From contig NZ_JXYP01000031.1 of the NCBI RefSeq assembly GCF_000964005.1, positions 41,691-105,690 of the forward strand: DNA of 64,000 nucleotides, read 5' to 3'. The notes beneath the pieces are model-generated. The model made no database searches. It saw nothing but the letters and a program-made list of their open reading frames with translations, and had not been told where the DNA came from. The stretch comes from Williamsia herbipolensis. GTDB lineage: Bacteria; Actinomycetota; Actinomycetes; Mycobacteriales; Mycobacteriaceae. Made by a program: the position numbers and the translations under genes. Of this stretch, positions 25,904-37,337 are shown in pieces (position 1 is the stretch's first letter; each line of letters opens with the position of its first letter).

Positions 25904-26586
25904 CAGGGCTGCAGCCTGCGGGCGTCCCACACGCCCGTGTCCGGGTCGCGTACGACGCGCACCCGATCGTGCAGGCGGTCGGCACCGCCCTGCCAGAACT
26001 CGACGGTCGTCGGTTGGATGCGGTAGCCACCCCAGTTGTCGGGCAGGGGCACCGGCTCGTCGCCGTCGACGCCACCGAAGCGATCGGCCACCGCGCGTGC
26101 CTGGGCCTCGAGATCGGCCCGCGACGCGATGGGGTGCGACTGGGTCGAGGCCAGCGCACCGAGCTGTGACCCGCGGGGGCGACTGGCCCAGTACGCCTGC
26201 GTCTCGGCACGCTCGATCTGCACCACCGGACCACGGAAGTGGACCTGCCGTTCCATCGCGATCCACGGGAACGTCGCCGAGGCGACGGGTTGCGCCGCCA
26301 GATGCCGCCCCTTGTCCGAATCGTGGTTGGTGTAGAACACGATTCCGCGGTCGTCGACCGCCTTGCACAGCACCGTGCGGGTCGCGGGGACACCCTCGGC
26401 GTCGACGGTGGCGACCACCATCGCGTTGGGTTCGGGGATGGCGCGGGCGACGCCCTCGGCCAACCACCGCTCGAACAGGTCGAGCCACACCGGCTCACCG
26501 GTCAGCGACTCCGGCCCCAGTCCGCCGCCCCCGGCCGACCCGTAGCCGACGCGCATATCGGACACGTTCACTGCCTCACCATCCAC
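25903..26586 (-). CDS. pdxH: Pyridoxamine 5'-phosphate oxidase
   Basis: FMN-dependent oxidase converting pyridoxine or pyridoxamine 5'-phosphate to pyridoxal 5'-phosphate, 227 residues. Signature elements are PNAMVVATVDAEGVPATRTVLCK, GIVFYTNHDSDKGRHLAAQP, ASATFPWIAMERQVHFRGPV and the C-terminal GGYRIQPTTVEFWQGGADRLHDRVRV ending RRLQP, which are PdxH-specific. The GTG at 26586 is supported by TAGCGT 8 bases upstream (leaderless layout). Divergent from the second citrate synthase. Confidence 0.93.
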   Translation of the reverse strand: MDGEAVNVSDMRVGYGSAGGGGLGPESLTGEPVWLDLFERWLAEGVARAIPEPNAMVVATVDAEGVPATRTVLCKAVDDRGIVFYTNHDSDKGRHLAAQPVASATFPWIAMERQVHFRGPVVQIERAETQAYWASRPRGSQLGALASTQSHPIASRADLEAQARAVADRFGGVDGDEPVPLPDNWGGYRIQPTTVEFWQGGADRLHDRVRVVRDPDTGVWDARRLQP

Positions 26587-26594
26587 GCGAGACG

Positions 26595-26600
26595 ACGCTA
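26595..26600 (-). promoter_or_regulatory. -10-like hexamer for leaderless pdxH
   Basis: On the minus strand TAGCGT lies 8 bases before the GTG at 26586 and no ribosome-binding site is present. Confidence 0.4.
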
Positions 26601-26661
26601 CTCGCGGGCATTAGAGTTCACGTCGTCAGCAGTGCGCACGGGCGACGAAGGAGTCGACACG

Positions 26662-27804
26662 ATGGCAGAGAGCTCACCGACCCCCTCGGACACCGCACAC
26701 GTGCCCGACGACTTCGTTCCCGGGCTCGAAGGTGTCACCGCCTTCACCACCGACATCGCCGAACCCGACAAGGCCGGCGGCAACCTGCGCTACCGCGGTG
26801 TCGACATCGAGGACCTCGTCGAGAACCGGGTCACCTTCGGCGACGTATGGGCCCTGCTCGTCGACGGTCGCTTCGGTGACGGACTCCCGCCCGCCGAGCC
26901 GTTCCCGCTGCCCGTCCACACCGGCGACGTCCGTGTCGACGTCCAGGCCGCGCTGGCCATGCTCGCTCCCATCTGGGGCTACCAGCCGCTGCTCGACATC
27001 GACGACGCCACCGCTCGCGACAACCTCGCCCGAGCGTCGGTGATGGCGCTGTCGTACGTGGCGCAGTCGGCGCGCGGCATCGGTCAGCCCGCCGTCCCCC
27101 AGGCCCAGGTCGACGGATGCGACACCGTCACCGCACGTTTCATGACCCGGTGGCGGGGCGAGCCGGATCCGGCGCACATCCGCGCGATCGACGCCTACTG
27201 GGTCAGCGCAGCCGAACACGGCATGAACGCCTCGACGTTCACCGCCCGCGTGATCGCCTCGACCGGCGCCGATGTCGCCGCATCGTTGTCGGGGGCGGTA
27301 GGCGCCATGAGCGGACCGCTGCACGGTGGCGCGCCGGCACGCGTGCTGCCGATGATCGAAGAGGTCGAACGCTCCGACGACGCCCGCGGCCTGGTCAAGG
27401 GCATCCTCGACCGCAAGGAGAAGCTGATGGGCTTCGGGCACCGGGTCTACCGGGCCGAGGACCCGCGGGCACGGGTGCTGCGGCGCACCGCAAAGGAGCT
27501 GGGGGTGCCGCGTTTCGAGGTCGCCGCCGCACTGGAGCAGGCGGCGCTGACCGAATTGCGCGAACGGCGCCCCGACCGCGCCATCGAGACCAACGTGGAG
27601 TTCTGGGCCGCGGTGATCCTCGATTTCGCCGAGGTGCCCACGCACATGATGCCGGCCATGTTCACCTGCGGACGGACCGCGGGATGGTGCGCCCACATCA
27701 TGGAGCAGAAGCGCCTGGGCAAGCTGGTGCGGCCGGCGGCGATCTACACCGGGCCCGGCCCGCGCCGCCCCGAGGACGTCGACGGGTGGGCCGAGATCTC
27801 CTGA
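26662..27804 (+). CDS. citA: Citrate synthase paralogue (CitA type)
   Basis: Second citrate-synthase-family enzyme, 380 residues, about 60 shorter than the one at 10044. Histidines His221 (GPLHGGAPA) and His260 (MGFGHRVYR) are present, but the acid residue is Glu313 (TNVEFWAAVIL) where classical enzymes have Asp. This matches my memory of the mycobacterial CitA group, so the change is probably a family trait. CitA may make citrate or methylcitrate. GAAGGAG precedes the ATG at 26662. Close neighbours (pdxH divergent, methyltransferase convergent) give no pathway clue. Confidence 0.9.
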   Translation: MAESSPTPSDTAHVPDDFVPGLEGVTAFTTDIAEPDKAGGNLRYRGVDIEDLVENRVTFGDVWALLVDGRFGDGLPPAEPFPLPVHTGDVRVDVQAALAMLAPIWGYQPLLDIDDATARDNLARASVMALSYVAQSARGIGQPAVPQAQVDGCDTVTARFMTRWRGEPDPAHIRAIDAYWVSAAEHGMNASTFTARVIASTGADVAASLSGAVGAMSGPLHGGAPARVLPMIEEVERSDDARGLVKGILDRKEKLMGFGHRVYRAEDPRARVLRRTAKELGVPRFEVAAALEQAALTELRERRPDRAIETNVEFWAAVILDFAEVPTHMMPAMFTCGRTAGWCAHIMEQKRLGKLVRPAAIYTGPGPRRPEDVDGWAEIS

Positions 27805-27826
27805 TCTCGCTGCGCGAGCATCGTTC

Positions 27827-29020
27827 TCACGGACGAGCGAGCGGTTCGACGAGGAAGGCGCGGCCCGCACCGGCGACCCGGGTGAGCACGATGAGCGCCG
27901 AGCGACTGCCGGTGAGTCGGAGCTTGGCGATGAGATCTTCCGGGACCACCTGCACGCCACGTTTTTTCACGGTCAGCGTGCCGACGTCGAGATCCTGCAG
28001 AGCCGCCCGTAGCTGCTTGGTCCGGTAGGGCAGTTCGTCGAGCACGAGATACCCGCGGGCGAACGGGGTGTCGGCGGGCTCGTCGGTGGTGATGTAGGCG
28101 ATGTGCCGGTCGGGCAACCACCCGTCGATCTGCTCGGCCAGGTCGGCGACGAGACCGGCGCGGATCACGGCGTCGTCGGGCTCGAAGAGGTAGCGGCCCA
28201 CCGGGCCCGCCTCGTCGGTGTCGGCCCCATCGGGCCCGGGGCGCCCGCCGCCGCTCATCGTGGCCCCCGACGGCAGCACCGTCGCGACTCGGGTACCGGC
28301 GTCGGGGTGGGCGAATCCCGCTCCCCACAGGCAACATTCGACGAGCTTGCCGCGCTCGGAGACCCATTCGGCGCGCACGCCGTCGCCGATGTCGTCGTGG
28401 CCGATGCCGGGCATCACCTTCGCGACCGCGCGCCCCGCCAGCCGCTGCGCCACGAGATCCCATGGTGGCGTGAGGCCGTCGAGCCGGAACACCCGGCCCC
28501 GCGCGGTGCGTCGGGCGGGATCGAAGAACGCGACCTCGTCCTCGGCAACGGTCGCGGTGGTGGCGTCGCCGACCTCGACGGTGCCCGGCAGAGCCAGCGC
28601 CGCGAGGTTGGCGCGCGCGATCTCGACGCGCACCGGGTCGATGTCGACGCCCCGCACCGCGATGCCGGCTCGCGCGAAGGCGATGAGATCCGACCCGATG
28701 CCGCACCCGAGGTCGACCACCGCATCAGCGCCGAGCGACCGCAGCGTCTGCGCACGATGGGTCGCGACCGAGGCGCGGGTGGCCTGCTCGAGGGCGTCGT
28801 GGGTGAAGTACATGCGCGCGGCGTCGTCGCCGAACTTGGTCCGCGCCAGCCCGCGCAGATGGTTCTGGGTGACCGCGGCGGCCACGAAGTCGCCGTCGTG
28901 GACGGTGCGCAGCCGGCTGCCCAGCGCGTGGTCGGACTCGACGCCGGCCCGCTGCGCGATCTCGGCGAGCAGCGCCTGCCCGGGTTCGGTCAGCAGTCGG
29001 CGAAACGTCTCGACATCCAC
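27827..29020 (-). CDS. Class I SAM-dependent methyltransferase, THUMP-like domain
   Basis: Methyltransferase of 397 residues. The Rossmann SAM site is VVDLGCGIGSDLIAFAR (about 102-118) followed by VRGVDIDPVRVEIARANL, and EDEVAFFDPARRTARGRVF holds the catalytic-loop-like motif DPAR. The C-terminal third (about 310-397) carries the THUMP-like block including TVKKRGVQVVPEDLIAKL. Members are actinobacterial, uncharacterised and probably act on RNA. The GTG at 29020 follows CACGAT by 6 bases with no ribosome site. Monocistronic, convergent with citA. Confidence 0.83.
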   Translation of the reverse strand: MDVETFRRLLTEPGQALLAEIAQRAGVESDHALGSRLRTVHDGDFVAAAVTQNHLRGLARTKFGDDAARMYFTHDALEQATRASVATHRAQTLRSLGADAVVDLGCGIGSDLIAFARAGIAVRGVDIDPVRVEIARANLAALALPGTVEVGDATTATVAEDEVAFFDPARRTARGRVFRLDGLTPPWDLVAQRLAGRAVAKVMPGIGHDDIGDGVRAEWVSERGKLVECCLWGAGFAHPDAGTRVATVLPSGATMSGGGRPGPDGADTDEAGPVGRYLFEPDDAVIRAGLVADLAEQIDGWLPDRHIAYITTDEPADTPFARGYLVLDELPYRTKQLRAALQDLDVGTLTVKKRGVQVVPEDLIAKLRLTGSRSALIVLTRVAGAGRAFLVEPLARP

Positions 29021-29044
29021 GACCGCATCGTGTCACCTGACCGA

Positions 29045-30635
29045 TCAGCGGGGGATGTCGCGGCGACCGAACCCCCACCCACCGAGCCCGAGCAGCACCG
29101 CCGCGGCCACCAGGCTCACGATCGGTGCGACAAGGCCGACGTCGCCGGGCGGCATGCCCGACACGTGGGTGTGGGGCGCGAGGTCGCGCACCCACACGGG
29201 TAGGCCGAACAACGCGCCGAACTGTGCGAACAGCATGTCGGCCAGTACCGCGGCCCACCCCACCGCGACGAATCGTGGTCGTAGGCCCCAGGCGGCGACA
29301 CCGACGGCGACGACGACCAGGGTCCCGGGGATCTGCACGGCGCCGGCGGAGAGGACGGTCCCGATGTCGGGTGCCGCCGACGTCCCGGCGCTGATGCCGT
29401 GGGCGACCGCGATCGCGACCGATGCCGCCACGATCACGACGATCGACGCCCCCAGCGCGGCACACGCGGTGCTCACGAACCACCGCGTGCGTGACGTCGC
29501 GGTGGCGAGGACCTGCTCGGTGCGGCCCGCGGTCTCGTCGGCGCGGGCCCGCACCACCACCGCGACACCCGCGAGACCGGCGATCACCCCGACGAACCCG
29601 AGGACCGCGGCCATCACCGATTCGGCGAGCGCGCCACCACCGCCCAGGTCACGAAGGATGTCGGTCACCCCACCGCCCGACGGCACGAGATCGTTCACCG
29701 ACGACAGCAGGAACCCCAGCAGCAGGCAGTACGCGGCGGTCGCCGACACCCACGGCGCGATCGTCGGCGCCGACACCCGCGCCACCACCGCCCCCACCGA
29801 GCGCAGTCGGCGAGATCCCGCGGGTTCGGGTCGCCGCACCAGCAGGCCCTCCCCGAGGTCGCGGCGACGCGCGATGGTCGCCGCCACCGCCACCCCGACG
29901 ACACCCACCGCCACACCGGCGACCACGGGCAGCACCCGACGATGCCCGAACGGGTCGATCAGCTCGGCCCACCCCACCGGCGAGGCCCACCTCAACCAGG
30001 TGACCCCGTCGACGAGATCACCGACACCGCGCAGGACGTAACCACCGGCGAGGACCGTCACCACGGCGACATTCGCCCCGCGTGCGGTACCGAACACCTG
30101 ATCGGCGACCGCAGCGATCCCGACGGCCGCGGCGCCGACCGTCACATAGCCGACCCCGACCATCACCGCCGACGCCGCCGACGCTCCGACAAGTGCTGTC
30201 GCACAAACCATCACGACGCCGAGGGCGGCGCCGACGATCATCGCGGCCGCGGCGGCGACGAGCACCGGGGCCGTGGGCGCGACGACACCGGCGCGCACGA
30301 GTTCGCCCCGTCCGGAGTCCTCCTCGGCGCGGGAATTGCGGATGATGGTGAGGGCAAGAAGGATTCCGGCGACGAGCACGAGGAACAGTCCGATTCGCCA
30401 CGTCGTGATCGCCGCGGCCGAGGTGTCCTCGCCCAGCGGACCGAGCAGCAGCCGGAACGCGGGGTTGTCCGCGGCACCCGACCGCAACGCCTCGCGCGCG
30501 GCCACATCGGGGTACAGCGAGGCCATGGCCGCCCCGGTGACCACCACCAGAATCGGCAACGCGACGATGCCCAGCGACGAGCGGATCCGTTCCCGCCGCA
30601 GCGTGACACCGGCCAGCAGCCCCGCGCCCGCGACG

Positions 30636-30646
<11 letters not shown>
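29045..30646 (-). CDS. ABC exporter permease (polyketide-antibiotic exporter type)
   Basis: Membrane component of an ABC exporter, 533 residues, twelve predicted helices in two halves (about 15-255 and 300-530). The loops are rich in Ala, Arg and Asp. The gene overlaps the ATPase gene by 11 bases. The layout of a TetR regulator, ATPase and a large permease annotated as exporter of polyketide antibiotics is typical of actinobacterial drug-resistance operons. ATG 30646 (MSTDVAGAG) chosen because it lies at the ATPase 3' end; a longer frame upstream overlaps the ATPase. Specificity unknown. Confidence 0.87.
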
Positions 30647-33496
<2,850 letters not shown>

Positions 33497-33704
33497 CCCC
33501 GGTTCTGCCGTCGTTCCGGCGGAGGCGAACGTGACGCATGTGGCCCGTGGGACGATCGATCACAGCCCTGCTGAGCTGGTGTTTCCCGGTGTGTCATCGA
33601 CCCGACACGCCGTCGCTGCACTAGGGTCGAGTGAACAGTCGCTCGGATGAACATCGGTCATGGCAGATCGGTACCACCCGCTCTCACTCGAGGAGGAGGG
33701 GCAG

Positions 33705-34727
33705 ATGCGTGAACTGCGTGTCATCGGTCTGGACACCGACGGCGGATCGGTGATCTGCCAGGATCCCGACTCCGGTGAGAAGTTCCAGCTCCCGGCCGAC
33801 GATCGGCTCCGCGCCGCCGCACGCGGTGACATCTCCCGACTCGGTCAGATCGAGATCGAGATGGAGTCGACCCTGCGACCGCGCGAGATCCAGGCCCGCA
33901 TCCGGGCCGGGGCCAGCGTCGCGCAGGTCGCCTCCGCCGCCGGCGTGACGCCCGAGAAGGTGTCGCGCTTCGCCCACCCCGTGCTGCTCGAGCGGTCGCG
34001 TGCCGCCGAGTTGGCGTCGTCGTCGCACCCCATCCGCATCGACGGACCGGCCTTGTCCACGCTGGCCGAGGTCGTCGCGTCCGCGCTCGGCGCGCGGGGC
34101 CACAATCCCGAGGACACCGACTGGGACGCCTGGAAGAGCGAGGACGGTCGCTGGATCGTCCAGGTCAGCTGGCGCGTCGGACGGTCGGAGAACCATGCCC
34201 ACTGGCGATACCAGCCGGGCTCGGGTGGCGGCACCACCGAACCGCTCGACGAGACCGCCGACGAGATCACCGATCCCGACCTGAGTCGTCCACTACGCGG
34301 GCTGACCTCGGTCGTCTCCCTCGCCTCGGCGGGTGAGCAGTACACCGTCGGCGCCGACGATCTCATCGGCCGCCAGCGTGCGCGGGTGGTCGCCGCCGAC
34401 ACCCCCGATCTGCTGCAGCCCACGCTCGTCGACCACCACGTCGAGCCGGTCGAGGACATCGACGATCTCGATCTCGACGACGTGCCGCCTGCCGAGATCG
34501 ACAGGGAGCCAGCCGAGATCGCCAGGGAGACAACGGTCGAGCCGCAACCGCCAACGGCGAGCGACACCGAACCGCCGACGCCCGTGGCCGATCCGCTCGA
34601 CATGCGCAGCAGCGCACCCACATCGGACGAGGCCCCGGCTCCTCGTCGGCGCAAGGCCGCACGCAAACCCGCGGTTCCGGCGTGGGAAGATGTTCTTCTC
34701 GGAGTCCGAAGCAACGGACACCAGTAG
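33705..34727 (+). CDS. sepH: Septation protein SepH
   Basis: Cell-division regulator that stimulates FtsZ assembly, 340 residues. The N-terminal DUF3071 domain (about 1-170) begins MRELRVIGLDTDGGSVICQ and contains a helix-turn-helix-like stretch (RPREIQARIRAGASVAQVASAAGVTPEKVSRF). An acidic, Pro-rich disordered middle follows, and the end has RRRKAARKPAVPAWEDVLLG, which matches the C-terminal FtsZ-interaction block of SepH. The ATG at 33705 is used because AGGAGG lies 8 bases upstream; an ATG at 33660 would add 15 residues. TAGGGT at 33622-33627 could be its -10. Confidence 0.92.
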   Translation: MRELRVIGLDTDGGSVICQDPDSGEKFQLPADDRLRAAARGDISRLGQIEIEMESTLRPREIQARIRAGASVAQVASAAGVTPEKVSRFAHPVLLERSRAAELASSSHPIRIDGPALSTLAEVVASALGARGHNPEDTDWDAWKSEDGRWIVQVSWRVGRSENHAHWRYQPGSGGGTTEPLDETADEITDPDLSRPLRGLTSVVSLASAGEQYTVGADDLIGRQRARVVAADTPDLLQPTLVDHHVEPVEDIDDLDLDDVPPAEIDREPAEIARETTVEPQPPTASDTEPPTPVADPLDMRSSAPTSDEAPAPRRRKAARKPAVPAWEDVLLGVRSNGHQ

Positions 34728-34742
34728 CGGGTTGAGGCGTTA

Positions 34743-35546
34743 GTGACCGAAAGGGTGCCTGTCGTGGCGACGACATCGATGCTCTGGTTGATCGACAGCG
34801 ATGACCCCATCGCCGACCTCCGGGTCGGCGTCGTCAACGACCAGGTCACCGCGGAGACGTTGGCACGCAACGTCATCGGCGATTCGGTGCTCGTGCCGCG
34901 TGGCGAGACCACCCTGGATCGTGTCGCCTCGGGTGCCGACGACGAGATCGGCGTGGCCGTCTACGGACGACTCGCGGTCATCGCCGGCCCGCGCCTCGCC
35001 GCGACGGCCCCCTCGGAACTGCCGACCGAACTCGTCACCGCGCGCCCCACCGCGCACGCCTACCTCGTCCACACCGACACCGACGCCGCCTACGGCGTGT
35101 TCGCGCAATGGGATCAGGGGCGTCTTCGTCGTTCGTTCGCCGCCGACCCGGTCGACATCGTCGAGAACGAGGGCCTGCCCTTCCTCTTCGAACGTCCCTT
35201 CTGGGCCGGGGAACACCCGCTGCAGTACATCGACGGCGTGGCCCACGACCCTCAGGCACTGCCGTTCCACCCGGTCGAGTTCGCCGCCTGCGCCGCGCAC
35301 ACCTGGTTGGGGTTGCGTCTCGACGCGGCGTCGGCGTCTCCGAACGACACCGGTTCGGACTTCCCCATCTCCCGTCTTCCCGTGTCGCGCTTCGCGATCC
35401 GTCCCCCTGGCCACCAGCCGACCGACGACGACCACGCGCAGGTCACCTCGGCTCCCCCCGCCACCGACACCGACGCCGGGCTCGACGAGGACGACGCACC
35501 ACCGGTGGTCAAGGTGGCGCGGTGGTTCGGATTCGGCAAACGCTGA
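34743..35546 (+). CDS. DUF6928-like protein downstream of sepH
   Basis: Uncharacterised cytoplasmic protein of 267 residues, 15 bases after sepH and on the same strand. The N-terminal TSMLWLIDSDDPIADLRVG resembles the DUF6928 family opening. Later parts have YGVFAQWDQGRLRRSF and ENEGLPFLFERPFWAGEHP. The C-terminal 60 residues are low-complexity Asp/Pro/Thr-rich and end in VVKVARWFGFGKR, a basic amphipathic tail that could touch membranes or partners. There is no signal peptide. Genomic pairing with sepH suggests a division-related role, which is inference only. Confidence 0.65.
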   Translation: MTERVPVVATTSMLWLIDSDDPIADLRVGVVNDQVTAETLARNVIGDSVLVPRGETTLDRVASGADDEIGVAVYGRLAVIAGPRLAATAPSELPTELVTARPTAHAYLVHTDTDAAYGVFAQWDQGRLRRSFAADPVDIVENEGLPFLFERPFWAGEHPLQYIDGVAHDPQALPFHPVEFAACAAHTWLGLRLDAASASPNDTGSDFPISRLPVSRFAIRPPGHQPTDDDHAQVTSAPPATDTDAGLDEDDAPPVVKVARWFGFGKR

Positions 35547-35547
35547 C

Positions 35548-35823
35548 TCACCGGGTCGCGGCGTAGCCGACCGCGACCAGCAGACCGACGACGAGGCCGA
35601 TGAGCGCACCCCCGCCCATCCACCGCAACACCGGGCGACGCCGCCACACCCATGCCGACGGGGCGATGCCGCCGCACACGACGACGACTCCGAGCACGGC
35701 GAGCAGACGGCCGGTTTCCGCGATGACGCTGTAGACGCCGAGTACCGCCCCGGTCACGACCACCGCCGAGACCGCGGCCAGCGTGAGGCCCAGCGCCCAG
35801 GGCGTCGGCTCGGCGGACGACAT
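35548..35823 (-). CDS. DUF2537 small membrane protein
   Basis: Membrane protein of 91 residues with four closely spaced helices (about 9-30, 33-52, 62-72 and 72-88) and an Arg-rich loop WRRRPVLRW at 61-69. The sequence and gene neighbourhood match the actinobacterial DUF2537 family next to sepH in M. tuberculosis. GACAAT lies 5 bases before the start, suggesting a leaderless transcript. It ends one base after the DUF6928-like gene on the opposite strand. No function is known. Confidence 0.72.
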   Translation of the reverse strand: MSSAEPTPWALGLTLAAVSAVVVTGAVLGVYSVIAETGRLLAVLGVVVVCGGIAPSAWVWRRRPVLRWMGGGALIGLVVGLLVAVGYAATR

Positions 35824-35854
35824 GACTCATTGTCTCCCCGCGGGCGCGAGTGGG

Positions 35855-35860
35855 TAGCGT
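35855..35860 (+). promoter_or_regulatory. -10-like hexamer for the leader ORF
   Basis: TAGCGT lies 7 bases before an ATG at 35868 that opens a 17-codon ORF; leaderless translation would begin there. Confidence 0.4.
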
Positions 35861-35867
35861 CGAACCC

Positions 35868-35921
35868 ATGGGTCGCAACGTCGTGTCGCAGGTTCGTCAT
35901 CCGGTGGTGGCGCTCCGATGA
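35868..35921 (+). CDS. Possible 17-codon leader peptide coupled to the FAD oxidoreductase
   Basis: A very short ORF, 17 residues (MGRNVVSQVRHPVVALR), begins 7 bases after a TAGCGT hexamer and ends with a stop that overlaps the ATG of the next gene (ATGA, 35918-35921). The overlap and leaderless geometry are as expected of a translated leader. It may just be the chance 5' end of the oxidoreductase message. It is too short for homology judgement; conservation would be the test. Confidence 0.4.
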   Translation: MGRNVVSQVRHPVVALR

Positions 35922-37327
35922 CGACCGCCGTGGTGGTCGGGTCGGGTCCGAACGGTCTCGCCGGCGCCGTGCACCTCGCGCGCTCGGGCGTCGCGGTCAC
36001 CGTGCTCGAGGCCGCCGACACCATCGGCGGCGGCACCCGATCCGGCGAACTGACCCTCCCCGGACTCACCCACGACCACTGTTCGGCATTCCATCCGCTC
36101 GGCGTCGGATCGCCGTTCCTGTCGCGTCTCGACCTGGCCCGCTACGGCCTGCAGTGGGATCACGCGCCGATCGACTGTGCGCACCCCCTCGACGACGGCA
36201 CCGCGGCACTGATCCACCGGTCGATCGACACCACGGTCGACGGCCTGGGCCGCGACGGCCCGCGGTGGCGCGCACTGGTGGGTCCGCTGGCGGCGCGGTT
36301 CGACGACCTCGCCACCGAGGTCATGCAGCCGATCGTGCATCTGCCCCGACACCTGCTCGCCCTGGCGACCCTCGGCCCCCGGGCCCTGCCCCCGGCGACG
36401 ATCACCGCGCGCCTGTTCGCGACCCCACAGGGCCGCGCCGCGTTCGCCGGTGCCGCCGCGCACGCCTACACCCGACTCGACCGACCACTCACCTCCGCGG
36501 TCGGACTCATGCTCGCCGCGTCGGGTCACCGCTTCGGGTGGCCGGTCGCCCGGGGCGGCTCGGCCGCGATCACCTCCGCGCTCGCCGCGATGCTCGTCGA
36601 CCTGGGCGGCACGATCGAGACCGGACACCGGGTGACGAGCACCGCCGACCTGCCGCCGTCCGACATCGTGCTGCTCGACACCTCACCGCAGGTGGCGGCG
36701 GACATCTACGGTGACGCCCTCCCCCGCCGGGTGCAGCGCGCCTACCGACGGTTCCGCCGCGCACCGGGCGCCTTCAAGGTCGACTACGCGATCGAGGGCA
36801 CCGTGCCGTGGACCGCGCCGGGCGTCGCCTCGGCGGGCACGGTCCACGTCTGCGGCGACGCCGACGAGGTGTTCGCCGCCGAACGCCAGGTGGCCCGGGG
36901 CGAGATGCCCGCCCGGCCGTTCCTCATCGTGGGACAGCAGTACGTCGCCGACCCGTCCCGCTCCCACGGCGAGCTGAACCCGCTGTACGCCTACGCCCAT
37001 GTGCCGCACGGGTTCTCCGGCGATGCGACCGAGGCGATCACCGCCCAGATCGAACGGTTCGCACCCGGTTTCCGATCCCGCATCCGTGCGACCTCGGTGA
37101 CCAGGACCGCCGACTTCGCCTCCGGCAACCCGAATTACGCGGGAGGCGACGTGATCGGCGGCTCCAACGGCGGGCTGCAGGTGGTGCTCCGCCCGCGACC
37201 GGCGATCGACCCCTACGCCACCGGGATCGAGGGTGTGTACCTCTGTTCGGCGTCGACTCCCCCGGGTGCGGGCGCCCACGGGATGGGTGGCTTCAACGCG
37301 GCCACCTCGGCGCTGCGCCACCTCTGA
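35918..37327 (+). CDS. FAD-dependent oxidoreductase, phytoene desaturase-like
   Basis: Flavoprotein of 469 residues. The dinucleotide-binding site VVVGSGPNGLAGAVHLARSGVAVTVLEA is at the N-terminus, followed by GGGTRSGELTLPGLTHDHCSAFHPLG, and the C-terminal FAD contact is GVYLCSASTPPGAGAHGMGGFNAA. This fits the CrtI-like amine-oxidase superfamily (annotated as NAD(P)/FAD-dependent or phytoene-dehydrogenase-like). No carotenoid genes are near, so polyene desaturation is not implied. Start at 35918 overlaps the leader ORF stop. Confidence 0.86.
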   Translation: MTTAVVVGSGPNGLAGAVHLARSGVAVTVLEAADTIGGGTRSGELTLPGLTHDHCSAFHPLGVGSPFLSRLDLARYGLQWDHAPIDCAHPLDDGTAALIHRSIDTTVDGLGRDGPRWRALVGPLAARFDDLATEVMQPIVHLPRHLLALATLGPRALPPATITARLFATPQGRAAFAGAAAHAYTRLDRPLTSAVGLMLAASGHRFGWPVARGGSAAITSALAAMLVDLGGTIETGHRVTSTADLPPSDIVLLDTSPQVAADIYGDALPRRVQRAYRRFRRAPGAFKVDYAIEGTVPWTAPGVASAGTVHVCGDADEVFAAERQVARGEMPARPFLIVGQQYVADPSRSHGELNPLYAYAHVPHGFSGDATEAITAQIERFAPGFRSRIRATSVTRTADFASGNPNYAGGDVIGGSNGGLQVVLRPRPAIDPYATGIEGVYLCSASTPPGAGAHGMGGFNAATSALRHL

Positions 37328-37337
37328 CGGCGAGCAG

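Noticed and set aside
23790..26498. 902-residue minus-strand open frame
   Set aside because: The real gene is only the PAP2 part from 24590; the rest is MFS and pdxH in the wrong frame, with Arg/Pro/Ser-rich low-complexity translation.
27806..27818. Hairpin CTCGC-TGC-GCGAG between citA and the methyltransferase as a terminator
   Set aside because: The stem is only 5 bp and no U tract follows; too weak to report as a feature.
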